Below, in pieces: positions 23,285-34,384 of a stretch of 64,000 nucleotides of DNA. Origin of the DNA: Valencia hispanica (lineage: Eukaryota > Chordata > Actinopteri > Cyprinodontiformes > Valenciidae). The stretch covers positions 53,798,328 through 53,862,327 of the forward strand of contig OY747713.1 in assembly GCA_963556495.2 (NCBI GenBank), written 5' to 3'. The translations under genes were made by a program, and so were the position numbers. Every line of letters starts with the position of its first letter. Positions within the stretch are counted from its first letter, which is position 1. A model generated the notes under the pieces. The model ran no database searches, was not told where the DNA came from, and saw only the letters and a list, made by a program, of their open reading frames with translations.

Positions 23285-26115
23285 CAATAATTGATAAATA
23301 GCCAGCTAAAAGCTAAACTAAAAAGAATTCAATCAAATAAAACATGCAGAGCAATTAAACAAATAAATAATAAATATTAATTAGTTAAAAGCTATTTTAA
23401 AAAGGTGAGTCTTGAGCCTGCTCTAAAAAACATGAACGTTCTCTGCAGCCCTGAGGTTCTCTGGCAGCCTGTTCCAGAGGTGAGGGCCATAATAATGGAA
23501 AGACGCCTCACCATGAGTGTGTGTCCTGACTTTCGGGGTGACAAGGAGACGGCTGCCAGAGGAGCACAGAGACCGGGAAGGTTCATACGGTAAAAGAAAT
23601 TCAGAAAGATAAGAAGGCCCAAGACCATTAAGACACTTAAAAATTATTAAAAGAATCTTAAAATCAATCCTAAAAAATACGGGAAGCCAATGCAGTGATT
23701 CCAAGACCGGTGTAATGTGTTCCCGCCTCCTGGTCTTAGACAGGACACGTGCTGCTGAATTTTGTAAAAGCTGTAAACTTGAGGTAGTCTTTTTGGGAAG
23801 ACCAGAAAGCAGGGCATTACAGTAATCAATCCTACTGGTGATAAAAGCATGCATCAGCTTCTCCGTATTGGCCAGAGAGAGAATGGGGCGGACTCTGGCG
23901 ATGTTCTTTAAGTGATAAAAACCTATTTTAGTAATATTTTTTATGTGAGGAATAAAAGTCAGCTCAGAGTCAGAAATCACGCCCAAGTTCTTCACTTGTA
24001 GAGAAGGATTAAAAGACAGTGATTGTAGGTTTGGTAAAAGCTTCTCTCTCTGAGCCTCAGGACCGATGACTAAAACTTCAGTTTTGTCCTGGTTGAGTTG
24101 GAGAAAGTTTTCTGCCATCCAGGATTTAAGGTCTAAAATGCAGTTTAAAAGTGCATCCATTGGCCGTGTGTCATTGGGAGACATGGAGATGTACAACTGT
24201 TTATCATCGGCATAACTCTGAAAGTTAACTCCATGTCTTCTGATGACACTGCCAACAGGGGGCATATAAAGGTTAAAAAGCACTGGGCCTAAAACCGAAC
24301 CCTGGGGCACACCACATGTGATCTTGTGGACCTTAGAGGAGCAGGTATCCAAACTTACCATACAAGTCCTGTCTGTAAGATATGATGTGAACCATTTATG
24401 AACAGCACCAGAGAGGCCAATTTGTTTTAAACGGGTTAAAAGAATGGTGTGGTCTACTGTATCAAAGGCTGCGCTTAGATCCAGTAGAACCAACACTGTC
24501 ACCTTCTGAGCATCATAATTGAATCTAAAATCATTTAAAATCTTTAAAAGAGCCATCTCTGTGCTGTGGTTCACCCTAAAACCAGACTGAAATTTCTCTA
24601 GGACTTTATGAGCATTAATACAATTATTAAATTGAATTAAAACAAGTTTTTCTAAAATTTAGCTTAAAAATGGTAAGTTAGATACCGGTCGGAAGTTGTT
24701 TAAATCATTAAAATCTAAATAGCTCTTCTTCAGCAGGGGCCTCACCACCGCCCCTTTAAAGGCAGCAGGAAAGACCCCCGTCTGAAGGGAGCAATTCATC
24801 ATGGTTAAAATCTCATCCCTAAAAGATTCATAAAATTGCCTGAAAAAGGATGTGGGAATCGGGTCCAAAACACATATGGTGGGCCTCACTGAGGAGAAAA
24901 CATTATCAAGAGTCCCAGCTTCTACCAGGACAAAACTGTCCAGCGTTTCCTCTGGTAAAGACACACGCTCTGATTTGTCTAAAACCATGTTACACTGAGA
25001 AGATAAAATATTACATCTGATGGTGTCTACCTTCCCTCTGAAGTGGTCTGCGAACTCCTCACAAAGAGTTTTTGAGGGGTTTTCTTGATATGCATTAGTA
25101 GTACAGTTAAAAATGTTGTCTATAGTGGAAAACAGAATTTTGGTATTATTTTTATGTTGTGAGATGATTCTGGAAAAGTATGCGTTTCTGGAATTTCTTA
25201 CAGCATTGTTATATATGATTTGAGACGTTCAATGTACATTTGATGATTTATTTTATTTTTCCTCCATTTTCTCTCTGCTACCCTGTAGCTCCTTTTTAAT
25301 CTCTTAAGGTCTTCGTTTCTCCATGGTGTTGTTGGTTTTGAGTGTGTGTTTATAACTTTAAATGGAGCCAGCAGGTCAAGAGCGGATTGAAGCCTTCTGT
25401 AAAAATAATTGACAGTAAAATCACAGGGGGCAGGAAAAACTATAGGGGTTAGATGGCATTTCCTCACTGTTCTCACAGAGGTCTCCCCCTGGATAAAACT
25501 GATGATGTTAAAAAACACACAGTAGTGGTCGGAGACAGGCAAATCAACAACAGAGGACACACTGGTGGACAGGCCAATACTTGATGACCAAGTCCAGGGT
25601 GTGTCCTCTGTTGTGAGTCGGCTGCGTGGCATGTTGACTAAAATCCATATAATTCAAAATATTTAAAAATTCTGTTGATAAAGGATCTAAGATGTTATCT
25701 ATATGTAGATTAAAATCACCAGCTAAAATTATTCTTTCATAAGAGTTGTACAAAATTGATAAAAACTCTGAAAATTCTTGGATAAAAAGTGCACTCTTTT
25801 TAGGAGGCCTATAAACTGTGACACATAAAATCTGAGGAGTGCTAAAAACAGATGCAGTATATTCAAAAGTGCTAAGATTATCAAATGAAACAGGTTTGGC
25901 AGAAAGCGTTGATGAACTAATAAAAGCAGTTCCGCCTCCCCTTTTGTAACTCCTCATGGAATATGTGAAGTAAAAATTGGGTGGGGAGGCCTCTGTAAGA
26001 ACCACCGGGGCATCTGCACTCAGCCAGGTTTCCGTTAAAAATAAACAATTAATATTATGGTCTAAAATTAGGTAATTTATTATAAAAGTTTTATTCAGCA
26101 GATTATCAGTCATCT
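23285..26115 (-). mobile_element. L2-type LINE, second family, nested in the hAT
   Basis: Minus-strand L2-group copy of about 2.8 kb, lacking ORF1. It differs from the family at 2885-11282 in coding sequence and in its 3' end. The hAT terminal sequence resumes right after 26115. Confidence 0.82.
23423..26113 (-). pseudogene. L2 ORF2: endonuclease and reverse transcriptase, broken
   Basis: The endonuclease at 25544-26113 has FLTETWLS, RGGGTAF, GDFNLHI and NRGHTLDLVI. The rest of the endonuclease and linker (SDHYCVFFNI) follow in another frame (25198-25632). The reverse transcriptase start is at 24659-24988 (LLKKSYLDFNDLNNFRPVSN). The palm and thumb are at 23423-24574, a 383-codon open stretch with LLDLSAAFDTVDH, CGVPQGSVLGPVLFNLYM, SYADDKQLY and WLPVFFRIDFKIL. 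Three breaks in total; the catalytic residues themselves survive. Confidence 0.87.
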
Positions 26116-26789
26116 AAGTAACGAGTAACGACATATTTTCGAAAGTAATTGTAATGTCATTACAGTGTTTGCCACAGTACCGCATTACACTACTATGTTT
26201 CAAAAATAGTAATGCCATTACAGTAACATTAGAGTATATTATGTTACATTACAGTAACGCGTTACACCCAACACTGCACGCGAAGGAGGCAGAAATGCGT
26301 TTTCACAATGCAAAAATGCGCGCAACGTGATGAAGCCCTGACGCGTCAACGCGCTTATGCATTGACTTTACATGTAAACCTGACGCCCATGACGCTTCAA
26401 ATGCATTCAGTGCAGTGTGAACGCACCGTAAGCCGATAGCAGCATAACTACAGAGATAGCTCAGGATGACCTAAGCCACTCTAACTATAAGCTTTATCAA
26501 AAAGGAAAGTTTTAAGCCTTGCCTTAAAAGTAAACAGAGTGTCTGCCTCACGGACTAAAGCTGGGAGCTGGTTCCACAGGAGAGGAGCCTGATAACTAAA
26601 AGATCTGCCTCCCATTCTACTTTTAGAAATCCTAGGAACCAGCAATAAACCTGCAGTCTGAGAGCAAAGTGCTCTGTTGGCCAAACATGATCAAGCCTGA
26701 TCATGTTAGGCTTATTGTATGTACTCCCATTATGAACCCTTTGGAATTTAGTCTACAGCTGATTCCTGTGTCTGATTGTGCTTAATTGA

Positions 26790-29494
26790 TAGGGATGTAA
26801 CGATCCTTCGAGAATCGATTTAAAATTGGTGCAAACTAGTTTAAATATCAATTGTTGTAGAAAAAATGAAAATCGATTCACAACGGCCTGTACACAAAGA
26901 TTACGTAGCCAAGAACGCTATGTGTCACGTTAGCTTGCGCCCAACGTAGTTGCGTATTGCGCTGGTAAATAGCTGCAGTGGCGCCATAATGCTGCTTTTC
27001 AGAACAGAGGCAACCATGGCTACAGCTAGCAACTTCGAGATAGCGGACACTCCAATCAATTTAAAGTCAACAGTGTGGCAGCATTTTGGCTTTCCCGTGT
27101 TTACAAATGAAAAGGGTGATTGAAATTCCGACAAGGCAAAAACTGTGTGTAAGTACTGTAAGAGACTCATAACGTACACAAATAGTACGACCAACATGTC
27201 TCAACATCTCAGTCAGCTTGTGTCGCCACAGACACCATCGCAGGAGCGAAGAGCAAAGGGGCAAACCCCACTAGCAAAGGTATTTGCAACTCCTCTCCCC
27301 CACACCAGTCCAAGGGCTCAAGCGATTACGAGGTCCATCGCTGTTTATATCGCAAAAGACATGAGGCCATTTTCAACAGTAGAAAGTGAAGGATTTCAAC
27401 AAATGATTAAAACTAATGAGCCGAAGTACTCCGTTCCATCACGTCCACACTTCAGCTAGACGGTGATGCCCGAACTTTACAGGCAAGTCAAAGCTAATGT
27501 TGTTGAGGTACTTGGAAATGCTAATAGTATAGCAATCACTATCGACGGATGGACATCAGGGGCAACGCAAAGTTACGTGACAATTACCGCAGAGTGGGAA
27601 ATGGTCAGCCTTGTGCTGCAAACGCGTACTCTGTTTGAGACACACAGTGGGATAAACATTGGGCATGTACTGATAGATGCTGTTGCAGAATGGAAGCTGG
27701 AACGACGAAAGCATAGCATTGCTGTTGTCACTGATAACGCGAGGAACATGCATGTTGCCGTAAGAGAAGCTGGGCTGGGGGCGCATATCAAGTGTTTCGC
27801 CCATACGCTAAACTTGGCCACCCAAGCGGGTCTGGCTGGTCCATGCATCTCTTGTCTTTTAGGTCGAATCAGGCGTATTGTCAGCTTTTTTCACCGTAGC
27901 CCCTCTGCAACCGCGGTTTTGGCATCCAAGCAAAAGGCGCTTAACCAGGACAACCAGCACAAGCTTATTATGGATGTAACAACACGCTGGAACAGCAGTC
28001 TGGATATGGTGGAACGTTATTTGGAACAACAAGTGGCTGTGGCAGCTGCCCTGCTCAGCACAGACATCAGACGAAATGCTCGGGAAATCGACACACTGGA
28101 TAATTATGACATTCGTGATGCCGAGGACATCGTCAAACTGCTAAAACCTCTAAAAACAGCCACCACTGTGCTCAGTGATGAACACAGCCCCACTGTCTCC
28201 CTCATACTGCCCCTGAAGCACATGATTGAGAAGAGCATGGAGCATAATGAAGAAGACTCATCCACAGTGACTTCTATGAAAACCGCTATCCTGAGCAATA
28301 TTTCTGGCAGATATGCCCAGGAATACGACTACCTGCTAGAGTGCACTGCAGTTGACCCCAGATTTCGCATCCTTCCTCATCTAGAGGAAAACCAGCGTCA
28401 GGATGTGTTCCACAGGCTGAAGGATAAAGCTATGCAGCTACATAATCAGGTATTGGCTATATTCTTTTTTTTTTATATTTCTAATGCTGTAAAATGTTCT
28501 TGGCTTTAAATAACATTTAGTAGGCTAATTCATATTCAACAACAGTTATTTTTGCCTATTTAGCTTTTATTTATATATTGATTGGCAAAGCTTTTTATGT
28601 TTTACTGCTGTCTATAGACCAGCTTACATGCGGAGAATACAAGTGATGGAAGAGCAGAACAGAGTGCTTCAACACCTGCAGCAGAGAAGTTTGCTGAACT
28701 GAGAGAAAAGGCCACGCCACAGCCCCCTCCTCTCAAGAAAACAGCCTTAGAAGATCTTCTAGAAGGGACTTTTGTGGCACCTGCACAGGCAGCTCCAGGC
28801 AACCACATAAACGGGATTGAGACTGAAATCTCCAGGTACAGAAGTGAAGCACCAATACCTCTTACAAGCTGTCCACTCAAGTGGTGGAAGGAGAATGGTA
28901 AGATCTACCCATTTCTTTCTCCTCTTGCAAAAGCATATCTCACCGCACCAGCCACTTCTGTACCAAGTGAACGCGTGTTCTCAACTGCAGGGGACATTGT
29001 GACTTTGCAAAGATCACAGCTTTTACCTGAAAATGTTGACATGCTCATCTTTCTGAAGAAAAACATGCCATGATGCTAAAAGAAGTGCTTATTTCCTTTT
29101 TGTTAGTATTTTGTTGTGAGATTTGTTCAATTTTCACACTGTATGACAATAAGTTATAAAGTCCTGTCTTTAAGCAAAGTTCAATTTGATGCTCAGACAT
29201 AAACGATATTCAAAATAAATAAATAAAAATTGGATCATAAAAAGAATTGTGATTAATTTCATATCATCTATAATTACCAGTATTACTTTGTTCAGTGTTA
29301 AGTTTTGTTAGTAGGACAATAGAAAGTTGCAGTTTGAAACAAGGTCAAAAGGGCAGTTGCAAAAAAAAAAAATTTATTTGGCCATAACATAACTGAAATT
29401 CATTTTGTTGTGAAAAATCTTTAAAAATCGGAATCGTGAACTTAAAATCGGAAATCGAATCGAATCATGGCTTGAGTGAATCGTTACATCCCTA
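26790..29494 (+). mobile_element. ZBED-type hAT transposon
   Basis: Termini TAGGGATGTAACGAT (26790) and its complement ending 29494. They are flanked by 8-bp duplications TTAATTGA (26782-26789) and TTAGTTGA (29495-29502), matching 7 of 8. The 2.7-kb element holds one two-exon transposase gene on the + strand. Confidence 0.9.
27016..29073 (+). pseudogene. hAT transposase (ZBED-like), two exons, two stop codons
   Basis: Exon 1 is 27016-28449 and exon 2 is 28618-29073, joined in phase by a GT (28450) ... AG (28617) intron of 168 bp. Together they give about 630 codons, a normal hAT length. In order: N-terminal BED-type zinc finger (CKYCKRLI...MSQHL, about residues 50-70), catalytic core (ITIDGWTS, VTDNARNM, CFAHTLNLA, TTRWNSSLDMVERYLEQ, VDPRF), and a hATC dimerisation end (TSVPSERVFSTAGDIV, LLPENVDMLIFL). 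The single frame is open except for TGA at 27121-27123 and TAG at 27457-27459. Both lie in the N-terminal third; the core and C-terminus are uninterrupted. Confidence 0.9.
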
Positions 29495-29589
29495 TTAGTT
29501 GATCAATAATGTATTATCTCAAGCACTTGATGGATAACTTACAGGCTGATTATGACCCTGGCCACCAACTCCCAATCACTGTTTTATAG

Positions 29590-30936
29590 AAACCCCAGTA
29601 ATAACGTAAAGAACCTCAGCGTTACTTTTTGACCAAGACTTGACATTTAAATCCCATCTTAAACAGGTTTCTAGGATTTCTTTCTTTCACCTCCGGAATA
29701 TTGCTAAAATTAGAAACATCCTCTCGAGGAGTGATGCTGAGAAACTAGTCCATGCATTTGTTACCTCAAGGCTGGACTACTGTAATTCTTTACTATCAGG
29801 TAGTCCACAAAATGCCATTAAAAGCCTTCAGTTGATCCAAAATGCGGCAGCAAGAGTTCTGATGAATATTAAAAAGAGAGATCACATTTCTCCTGTTTTA
29901 GCTTCCCTTCATTGGCTCCCTGTTAAATCCAGAATAGAATTTAAGATCCTTCTTCTTACATACAAAGCCCTTAATAATCAAGCTCCATCATACATCAGAG
30001 ATCTAATTGTTCCTTATGTTCCTAACAGAGCACTTCGCTCTCAGACTGCAGGTTTACTTGTAGTTCTTAAGATTTCTAAAAGTAGAATGGGAGGCAGATC
30101 TTTTAGTTATCAGGCTCCTCTCCTGTGGAACCAGCTCCCAGCTTTAGTCCGTGAGGCAGACACTCTGTTTACTTTTAAGGCCAGGCTTAAAACTTTCCTT
30201 TTTGATAAAGCTTATAGTTAGAGTGGCTTAGGTCATCCTGAGCTATCTCTGTAGTTATGCTGCTATAGGCTTAGACTGCTGGAGGACAGACTTACCAATT
30301 TTCTTCACTCTGCTACTTTTCTCTCCTACTACTCTCCAGTTGTATTACAGTACATTCTGTTATTTCGACTGTTAACTTTGTTTTCTCTCAGTGTTTTTCT
30401 CTTCATAGAAGATATACCTGGTCTGGTATCCTGCTTGGCTGCAATGCCCTGTTGGACGGGTGGCATCGACTGGGATGATACTCCCAGTAACTGAACATCC
30501 ACTGTGTCCTGTTATCAACTTTTTACTTTCTGTAACATAGAAAGTTCTCTTATATCAGATCTTCTGTTCCTTCTGTGTTTCTGCTCTGTCTTCTCAAACC
30601 CCCAGACGGTCGTGGCAGATGGCCGCTCCTACTGAGCCTGGTTCTGTTGGAGGTTTCTTCCTGTTAAAGGGGAGTTTTTCCTCTCCACCGTCGCTACATG
30701 CATGCTCAGTATGAGGGATTGCTGAAGGATTGCTGTGGTTGGAAAGTCTGCATCAACGGGGCCCAACCTCACGTCAATGACTGACGCAATCTGCTGGGAT
30801 TCCTTAAATAGGAAACTTTTTAACTGATTGGAATGTTTGTATAATTGTATTGAAATGACTTCTTGTTAAGTGCCTTGAGATGACATCTGTTGTGAATTGG
30901 CGCTATATAAATAAACTGAATTGAATTGAATTGAAA
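29590..30936 (+). mobile_element. L2 LINE 3' half with intact tail
   Basis: Plus-strand, 5'-truncated copy of the same family as 2885-11282. It has the 3' end of ORF2, about 700 bp of 3' UTR, and the tail GAATTGAATTGAATTG after GCTATATAAATAAACT. It serves as the reference for reading the split copy at 11655-26681. Confidence 0.9.
29640..30221 (+). pseudogene. L2 reverse transcriptase C-terminal part
   Basis: 193 open codons: SRISFFHLRNIAKIRNILS, TSRLDYCNSLLSG, LQLIQNAAARVL, SPVLASLHWLPVKSRIEFKI and the end FLFDKAYS. This is the thumb/C-terminal region after the catalytic palm, which is missing by 5' truncation. Confidence 0.88.
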
Positions 30937-32090
30937 ATTGAAAAACTGATGTGAAATATACTTTATTTCAAAGAGTTTTTAGCATCCATTTTTTGTTTGT
31001 ACAATATGTACATACAGAGTAAAATTATTTAAGTATATAATAACTGAAAATCCCAAGGAAAGATCAGGAATCATTTTAAAATAGGAGGATGACATTTGGC
31101 TAAATGTAACATGTGCTCTAAAAATAAACAAATAATTTGAAATATTAAAATAATTTTATCACACTTCAGCACACTTGTGTTTAACAAATACACGCTCTTA
31201 ACCTTAATTCAAAATCAAATTCTAGTGAAAATGCTTCATTACCTCCCCCTAGGAGGTTCACTGAACTGCCTTAGCTGAGCTGTGTTTTCTAGTTATTACT
31301 GTTAAAAAGCCAAAGAGCAAAGCCATGGTCACTAATGTAGAAATATCATTTAAATATTCCAAAAATAGTGTCTTTTTCTGCAGATGTTTTCGAACCAACG
31401 CTGCATCCCCATAATCCGTGTATCATTCGTTCGTTCTATTTTTGATTGACAAACAAAAATCAAAAAACTAAAATGTGACTGTTTTTTTTGTTATTTGTTT
31501 TTAAATCGGAAACAAAATATGAATAATGACTTGTTTCTCATGTTTTAAATTTTTATCTCGGCTCAAAAATACAACAATTGAAAAACGTAACGCATGAAAG
31601 AATTTGTTTTTGATATTTAATTGCTGGGATTTAGATGACCCGGAAATTGTTTTGCATGCGAAAATGCGGGTAGGGTAGCGACAGACACCATGGCAGCGCT
31701 GGAGCCACACTCCACATTAATTATAAAGCTTTGCTGAACAATTACATAGGGTACATGTCCTTCAAAATAAGACACTTGCAGGTTTAAAAAAATTACAAAA
31801 TGAAAGCAACAGAAAAATCCCAATAATTAATGTGCTTTACATGTGGTGCTTTGCTTTCCCTGGAGTTTTAGCAAAGTGACTTAACAAAAACATGGCAGTA
31901 ACTTACATTTGGAGCCTCACAACTTATAATTGTAACACAATTATTGACTGTGTTAAAGTGTTACTTTTTTATTGTACTTATACCAAAAAGTAACAAAATC
32001 CATTTCAAAAGTCTTTTTCTTAAATTTAAAGCCCATTTCAGTTTTCTTAGAGAAGTTCTTACTAATGGTATTTCTGTTTGTACATTGAAG
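30937..32090 (+). other. end of the first large epb41 intron
   Basis: AT-rich intron sequence with no recognisable element; an acceptor TTGAAG precedes the exon at 32091. Short runs of T and AAAATC-like words only. Confidence 0.5.
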
Positions 32091-32309
32091 GTACTACCTG
32101 TGTCTCCAGTTACGCAAGGACATCCTACAGGGCCGCCTTCCTTGCTCTTTCGTCACCCTGGCTCTGTTGGGTTCTTATGCCCTGCAGTCAGAGCTGGGTG
32201 AATATGACCCTGAGGTACATGGCAATGAATATGCTAAGGAAATGAAAATGGCCTCAGGCCAGACTAAAGAACTGGAGGATAAAATGATGGAGCTACATCG
32301 TACATATAG
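32091..32309 (+). CDS. epb41: protein 4.1 (epb41-like) exon, FERM lobe F2
   Basis: 219-bp exon between AG (32089-32090) and GT (32310-32311). It completes the Arg codon of the exon at 54-129 and reads [20 protein letters not shown], then [20 protein letters not shown], and ends in KMMELHRTY plus two bases. This is the alpha-helical F2 lobe (acyl-CoA-binding-protein-like) of the FERM domain, which in 4.1R contributes to membrane protein and calmodulin contacts. The protein is continuous with both neighbours in phase. No stop or lesion, so the exon looks functional. Confidence 0.93.
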
Positions 32310-32326
32310 GTAAGAATACAGTTTAA

Positions 32327-32837
32327 AGGGGCTATATGCAATTTTCTGAAATTTAAACTCACGACTTACCCCATGTGGCCAAAAATTGAACTGCTCTTCC
32401 TTTCTGCTCGCTCTCGCAGCGCGCTCTCGCAGCGCGCGCTCGTGCGCCGTTCGCTCTCAATCTTCGATCTTTTTCGGGCACTTATCAGGGGTTTAACTTT
32501 TTTAGTCTTATGTGGAGTTACTGTTGGCGCCAAAGTTGTCCTGGGTCTCCTCTGTGTATTCACACAATCCATTTAACTGCTTGCCAGTGCTGATTACCGG
32601 TAGTGGCAGAGTGACCTGAAACATTTAACATGAATGTGCTTGACGTCACATCCGCAGACAGCGCTGGAAAATCGGACCCGACATAAAATAGAAAAAATTG
32701 GATACAGGCTTATAGGTGCGCCCACTGTGAGCTGACAAGGTGTCAGTATGATCATCAGGAGATGTTTGAGTCATAAATGGTCAAATAAAAAGGCTATTGT
32801 TACGTTTATTTGGGAGAAAAAGTTGCATATAGCCTCT
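32327..32837. mobile_element. TTAA-type MITE 17 bp downstream of an epb41 splice donor
   Basis: Inverted ends AGGGGCTATATGCAA (32327) and, complemented, AGAGGCTATATGCAA (ending 32837), flanked by TTAA at 32323-32326 and 32838-32841. At 511 bp with no coding capacity it fits a piggyBac- or Kolobok-type MITE. A GC-rich direct repeat, CGCTCTCGCAGCG twice, lies at 32410-32434. Confidence 0.82.
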
Positions 32838-32986
32838 TTAAGTAAACCAGTGATAGAATAGGCTTTCAGATTAACAAATTATTATCAAAGTTATTTCTAT
32901 GTCTATTTAATGGTGTGACTGCAATGTATCATCTAAGTCACTTTTAATTTCACTGTGCAATTTTTCCTTTTGGGGGACATGGCAAG

Positions 32987-33074
32987 GACAATGAGCCCAG
33001 CCCAGGCAGACCTGATGTTTCTGGAGAATGCTAAAAAACTCTCCATGTATGGTGTGGACCTTCACCAGGCAAAG
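32987..33074 (+). CDS. epb41: protein 4.1 (epb41-like) exon, end of FERM lobe F2
   Basis: 88-bp exon, AG at 32985-32986 and GT at 33075-33076. It reads [20 protein letters not shown], then YGVDLHQAK, the highly conserved end of the F2 lobe. It ends in phase 0, and the next coding exon, 27 kb downstream, starts with [11 protein letters not shown] as expected. No lesion. Confidence 0.94.
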
Positions 33075-33790
33075 GTGAGCTGAAGTGTGTTAATGAGTCT
33101 CAGTTCCCCTAACATTCATGTACCGTACATGTTGTAGCAATACTAGGCACGTGGCACTTTTCAAACTTTAGAGCCTGTCAGCCAAGTCAGTCAGGCGACT
33201 TAGCTGTCTCATACTCTGCTGTTCAAAAAGCTTCACTACTCATAACTAATAGGTCCATTAAATCATGCACACAAAAATGATTAAATGATTAAAAATGATT
33301 ATGATATTATCTATAATATCCCTGCACCATCCTACCAATTTAGTCATGCAGGTTCCTGAAAGGAATGTGTAAATAGTATGGTACCCTTACAAATGAAAAA
33401 AAACCTCACATAACTGGCCGGTGGTGTGTATGATTGGATCAAATAATTTTGGAGAACAATGAACTGAATTATGCACTTTTTTTACATAACGAATATGAAG
33501 TGAACCTAACTCACCCTCATATAATGCCGCTCTTTTTTCGGATGAACAAAATGTGTGTGTGTGTGCAAACAGCAGGGATTAAGCTTAGTTTTGGCCTAGA
33601 CAGTCATTGTTGCCTTTAATAAGTACCAATACAAACTCTTTCCTCGCTTTCAACTTAAATTGATTGACTTGAATTGGCTTCACTTTTATACAACAGAACG
33701 AGGGCTGAAACCCTAGCTATTAAAATGTTAATAGTTTAAAATAAGCTTTTTTTAAGGCCTGATTTTGTGCTTTAAAATCTTTTTCACCAC
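33075..33790 (+). other. start of the second large epb41 intron
   Basis: AT-rich intron sequence without a recognised repeat or gene. Confidence 0.5.
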
Positions 33791-33799
33791 TTGTGAATA

Positions 33800-34262
33800 T
33801 GTCGATTCAGTGTCATTAAATATCCATCGGTGATCTCCTGACCCAGTATGAACCTACCCGACCCCTCAGGTCATCTGGATCCGCTCTTTTATCAGTTCCC
33901 AGAGTCAGAACCAGACATGGAGAAGCTGCGTTCCGCTTCTATGCTCCACATGTCTGGAACAAACTCCCAGAAAGCCTCAGATCAGCTGAAACACTCAGTT
34001 TATTTAAATCCAGGTTAAAAACCCACCTGTTCTCAGCTGCTTTTGATTAGGTTTTTATTCTAAGTTTTAAATCTGCACGGCTTCTTTTAAGATTCTTTTA
34101 AGATTTCTTTTTTCTCATTTTAATTCATGGTTTTTATTCCTGTACTTTTGCTTTTTCTGCACCCTGCTGTAATGCTTTTGATGTTTTATGTAAAGCACTT
34201 TGAATTGTCTTGTAACATGAATTGTGCTATACAAATAAACTTGCCTTGCCTTGCCTTGCCTT
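33800..34262 (+). mobile_element. L2-group LINE 3' end with TTGCC tail
   Basis: Codes on + for the end of an ORF2: RTRHGEAAFRFYAPHVWNKL, then PESLRSAETLSLFKSRLKTH (33890-34045), stop, 3' UTR with GTGCTATACAAATAAACTTG, and a CCTTG repeat tail (34242-34262). Third L2-type family in the window, with a different tail. Confidence 0.85.
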
Positions 34263-34384
34263 TGAATGTTGGATGGTAACATGCTATTTTTTGCTTTGTA
34301 CATAATTTGTACTGTGCAAATTTATATCAGATCCTGACATTTTGATTGCCTTGATTTCAAAAAGGGTTGGTGTGATGACATACT

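Larger units (their letters stand above)
18669..26276 (-). mobile_element. hAT transposon with nested Rex1 and L2 LINEs
   Basis: The ends share CAGTGTTGGG (18669-18678; complement ends at 26276), a classic hAT terminus. Broken minus-strand transposase pieces sit at 22854-23280, 22137-22633 and 19322-19543. A clean 8-bp target duplication was not seen at these ends: the flanks are ACGCCCGA and CACGCGAA. Two LINEs interrupt it: Rex1-like 20345-21795 and L2 23285-26115. Confidence 0.72.
18063..26428. mobile_element. PIF/Harbinger-like transposon with a nested hAT
   Basis: The termini match at 13 of 14 positions (CGGTGCGTTTACAC at 18063; CGGTGCGTTCACAC, complemented, ending 26428). They are flanked by TAA (18060-18062 and 26429-26431), a TWA target duplication typical of PIF/Harbinger. 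The insertion splits the outer L2 copy, whose halves rejoin as CAGTCTAAGCC. The only coding piece is a MADF exon (18347-18476); the DDE nuclease gene was not found. All of 18669-26276 is a later hAT insertion, so the element itself is only about 760 bp. Confidence 0.75.
11655..26681 (-). mobile_element. outer L2 LINE copy, split into three pieces by nested transposons
   Basis: One 5'-truncated minus-strand L2 copy whose own DNA is 11655-11739, 17466-18062 and 26429-26681. The 3' tail (TTCAATTCAGTT repeats, then the complement of GTGAATTGGYGCTATATAA) is at 11655-11735. The 3' UTR resumes at 17466 and ends at CAGCAGTCTAA (18062). The coding end (FLFDKAYS and upstream) is at 26481-26681. The join points line up with the uninterrupted sister copy at 29590-30936. 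The insertions are a Kolobok-like element (11740-17465) and a Harbinger-like element (18063-26428). Confidence 0.85.
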
